Shown in pieces: positions 60,737 to 64,000 of a DNA stretch of 64,000 nt. The stretch's first letter is position 1. Every line of letters begins with the position of its first letter. A program made the translations under genes and the position numbers. The stretch comes from Epiperipatus broadwayi. Its lineage: Eukaryota > Onychophora > Udeonychophora > Euonychophora > Peripatidae. Under the pieces are notes generated by a model. It did not search any database and was not told the origin of the DNA. It saw only the letters and a list, made by a program, of their open reading frames with translations. The stretch is from NCBI GenBank assembly GCA_028023455.1, contig JAQFVV010012423.1, forward strand, positions 1,625,273 to 1,689,272, given 5' to 3'.

Positions 60737-62100
60737 TGTTTATTTTACCGATATTAAGTTGGCTCAGAAAAGAAGAAAATTAGTAACAATTGAAAAAAAC
60801 TCTGTTGTTTTGAGTTATCGTATAGTATAATTAAGCTTTTATATCATGAAAAATTATATATATAATCTTTGTGATATATCATTGCATATGCAAAAAAAAA
60901 ATATTCTGATTGCACATAAATAGGAGTAACCAGATGATTTGCTGCAATATTATTTTCTGATCTCCCAAAAACTTTGGCAAAAAGAAAAACAAAAATGATA
61001 AAAAATAATAATAATAATTAAAATATATTGATGAAATGGCGTTTTATCTGCGTTTGAATTTAATCCAATCAATTATTACTTCCCAATTGATGAAGAAATA
61101 AATAAATCAAGATAATGTTGCATTACTAATAGCAAAGCCTCCTAGAGTCAATTTTACAATTGTTCTAAATTAAGCAATTACTGACAATAATTAGTAATTA
61201 CAGTTGCCTCTCAAAAAGATATTTGTTCTCAAGGAAGGACTAATCTAAAAAGGGTGTTGCTATTACAAATATTAATGATATAATTTAATATTTTATGTAT
61301 AAATTAGTTTAAAAGAATTGTAATAAATTCTTCATCCAATATGGATATATAAACAAATATTAAAGAAGTGATTCACCGTTTTTGTGGGAAAATTGGATTA
61401 ATCAACCATAGTGTAACACCTCATGAAATGTGAATAATAAACCGGAATGCCACATCTTTGCGATGTAAATAGTTTATTGCTATCATCATTCTAGTTAGAA
61501 TTTGGAATATTAATGAAATACCAACAAATGATCCATAGTTTCATAAATATAAATTATTTGATGGGGTTGGAAGATCAGTTAATTTATTATTTATAAATTT
61601 TTATTAAAGGATGAATTTTTATTCACATTTTATCATAACTATCATAATTGAATAATTTTATAATTTAAAATAATTATTTGTATATGTAATATAATAGAAA
61701 GGAAGATTTTTCAAGTAAGAAATATGAGTTCATCATTTCAGAATCAGATTATGAAGCTCGAATTCAAATAATAATAAATTAAATTATTGTTGTTTAAGTG
61801 TTAAAAAAACAAAAAGTAATTTGATAAAATAAAAAAAAGACTTATAATTAAACTTATTATTAAAATTCTTGAATATTCTGCTATAAAGATTAAGACCAAT
61901 CTTCTCCTTCCGATCTGTGTTAAGGAACTGGAAAACTAACTTGCATTCTATTATATAATTATTCTATCTTCCTTTGAAAAAAGAATTTGTCATGTGCATT
62001 CACAAGAAGTTGAATCTAAAAGCTTTTCTAAATCACAATTATACTGCTTTAGATAAATCATAAATTAGAAAATACAGATGAAATGTTGAGGATTTTTATT
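60737..62100. other. AT-rich DNA, nothing recognised
   Basis: No motif-bearing frames or repeat ends were seen. Confidence 0.5.
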
Positions 62101-62106
62101 CTCTGA

Positions 62107-63760
62107 AAGTGAATTTAGAAACATTAATTCAGTCAATGGCAACTAAAGCGATAACAACAGTGTTATCTAAAGTTTTTGCATATATGGTGGCTGGAAGGGT
62201 CACAATGTAGATAGAAGAGAATAATATAATGGGAGAATGCAAGGAGGTTTTTAATCAGATAGGTGTATAGGAGATAGTTAATTTGTAGTCATGCAACTTA
62301 TAGATGTGAGTAGGAAATACAGATAGACAATTATATATTGCCTTTATAGATATAGAAAAGGAATATGATAGAGTAAATAGAAATAGATTGTGGATAAATT
62401 TAATAAATTTGGAATAAATGGAGCATTAGAGAATCTTATTAAGAGATTGTATGAAAATAATTACTATACATATCAATTAGGGAGTATAGAATCAGTTAAA
62501 GTTAAAAATGGGGTGGAACTAAAGCAAGGATACCCTATGTTACCTATTTTGTTTTTGTTATGTTTGAGAGAAATGGATGGAGCAATAGAAAGACTAGGAA
62601 GAGGGGTAGAAATACCATTAATAGGTGGCAAAGGAGCAGGTTTTTTATTTGATGATAATATCTTCTTGTGAAGAGGAAGAATTTTTATTGGAGGATATAA
62701 AGTTAAAGGTGGTAAATAAGTATAACTATATGGGAATCAGAGAAATTGCTTCAATGAATGAAAGAAAAAATTGAAAAATGAAGCAATGAAAAGAAAGGGA
62801 CTGATAAAAAATTAATGATGTTTTCATATAATAAATATGAGGTAGCTAGAATTGTATGGAAGGGAATGGCAGTACTAGGGTTAACTTATGCTAATGATGT
62901 ATTCTGTATTAGTAAAAGGGTGTTAGATTACTTGGGAAAAATACAAAGAGAAGTAAGGAGATATGCAATTAGATGCAAGGAAACAATTCAAGGAGAAATG
63001 GGATAGTCAATTTTTTATATGAGAGATGCAAAAAGCAAAATGAAAAATGCTCAGTAGATTGCAACTTATGAATAATAAGAGAATAGCCAAAATAGTATTT
63101 CATTGGTTATGAGTAAAGGACAGGTAACAAGATGGGTGGGAATGGTAGTATGATATGCAAAAGATTTGGATAAAGACTTTATGTCAATATACTTAAACAA
63201 AAGTTGGGCTGATTAGGAGAACGGTTGACTGTTATAGTGGCCAGAAATGAAGTAGAAGAATATATGTATGAATAAAAGATGAGGAGTTGGAGAGATGAAG
63301 AACTAGTATGGGAGTTTAAATATATATAGAAGTAAACAGAATATTGGGTGTGAGTTAATTTATGATAATATCAAGGAAAGTAGTTTATTGTTTGTGGCTC
63401 AAACAGGATCATTAGCAACAAGGGAATATACACATAAATGGAAAACTATGGACAATTTAGTCTGCAAGTTGTGTAAGGAAGGCATAGAAAATAGTAGGCA
63501 TCTGTTAATTGTGTGTAAATACTTACAAGCAGAAAGAGTACAAATAATGAAATTGCGGGAGAATAAATATAAACAAAGTGATTATACAGAAAGTGGTTTC
63601 TTGGTTTTTATACTAGGTTTAGGAACGATAAGGAGGAATAAAGGCCACAATAGTTGACAAAGATTATGTTGTGGAAATGAGATGGAGCAGCATAGAGAAG
63701 AATATAAAAAAACAGGGTGGAGAATGAAAATGGAAAGGAAAGTAGCTAACAGCTTTCTTT
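62107..63760 (+). pseudogene. LINE reverse transcriptase and C-terminal domain, degraded
   Basis: Plus-strand segments in order: VLSKVFAYMVAGRVT and IEENNIMGECKEVFNQIGV (RT fingers); LYIAFIDIEKEYDRVNRNRLW (motif A, first catalytic Asp kept); IESVKVKNGVELKQGYPMLP (motif B, the usual GCPMSP altered); GFLFDDNIFL (motif C, where FADD is now FDDN, so the catalytic pair is damaged); KVVNKYNYMGI (thumb). The C-terminal part shows LDYLGKIQREVRRYAIRC, then VCKLCKEGIENSRHLLIVC, a CCHC zinc motif typical of non-LTR elements, and ends past 63657. Many stops and shifts interrupt it; the upstream endonuclease is missing. Confidence 0.88.
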
Positions 63761-64000
63761 AGGCATAATGGCTGAGAGATTCCTGACTGAGAAAGGTGAA
63801 GCCACAGTACCTCACATCACATCACTTTGACTACCTTGTTGTGTTGACATGGCTGATTTGGTGCATGAGATAAGTTAAAGTTTTACATATTTTTAATATC
63901 TGGAAAAATTTATGTTGCTAGAGAATATTTGAATAGGGAGTGAATGAGTAAAGAGAGTTGGAGTGCAGAGAAGTAGATTTAATTGGATTTGAAAAGATCA
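63761..64000. other. Possible 3' UTR of the LINE and unassigned DNA
   Basis: Contains a short CACATCACATCAC tandem run near 63815 that could belong to the LINE 3' end. No poly(A) tail was identified and nothing else was recognised. Confidence 0.35.

Noticed and set aside
1-64000. CRISPR arrays, operons, ribosome-binding sites, prokaryotic promoters
   Set aside because: No regularly spaced identical repeats and no bacterial gene organisation; the window is eukaryotic.

Overview
The window looks like intergenic DNA from a very A+T-rich animal genome, roughly three quarters A+T judged by eye. No gene can be followed from start to stop across exons, and nothing looks prokaryotic: no operons, no packed long ORFs, no rRNA. 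What can be recognised is nearly all transposable-element debris: a Merlin DNA transposon, a hAT transposon with both ends, a mariner, several hairpin MITEs, a Penelope-like element, pieces of non-LTR retrotransposons, Ty3/gypsy remnants with an LTR pair, and at least three kinds of tRNA-like short interspersed repeat. Merlin, Penelope and ZMYM1-type hAT elements together with tRNA-derived SINEs point to a metazoan, probably an invertebrate with a large repeat-rich genome. The phylum cannot be fixed from sequence alone.

Layout. 1-9 kb: AT-rich DNA, one copy of dispersed repeat family B (1702-1916), a TA-flanked MITE (2134-2305) and two less AT-rich islands with short open frames at 7.2-8.3 kb. 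9-14.3 kb: a fold-back repeat (9186-9510), two copies of tRNA-like SINE family A, a near-perfect long palindrome (12029-12256) and a decayed relative of it (14157-14256). 14.3-20.4 kb: mostly featureless, with a SINE A fragment at 19731. 20.5-21.7 kb: a Merlin transposase pseudogene. 21.7-26 kb: AT-rich DNA with tandem duplications and a second tRNA-like SINE at about 25.95 kb. 26.1-26.95 kb: a Penelope-like RT/GIY-YIG remnant. 29.3-29.8 kb: two family B copies in inverted orientation. 31.1-35.1 kb: a 4-kb hAT element with matching ends and an 8-bp target duplication, its transposase broken.

36.7-39.7 kb: a Ty3/gypsy pol fragment and an inverted repeat whose arms carry a hammerhead-ribozyme-like core of the kind known from Penelope-like elements. 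43-45 kb: a fold-back element and diverged tandem duplications. 45.3-45.6 kb: the C-terminus of a LINE. 47.3-48.0 kb: two short coding-like islands that could be host exons. 49.1-50.0 kb: an internally deleted mariner. 52.4-59.0 kb: a decayed Ty3/gypsy element (5' LTR, zinc knuckle, aspartic protease with a mutated active site, 3' LTR) that carries a later SINE A insertion with a clear target-site duplication. 60.5-60.7 kb: a TA-flanked MITE hairpin. 62.1-63.8 kb: a LINE reverse transcriptase with a damaged catalytic motif.

Nothing in the window is likely to encode an active element as it stands. The parts worth most attention are the hammerhead-like inverted repeat, the young palindrome, the SINE families and the order of insertion in the 52-59 kb gypsy.
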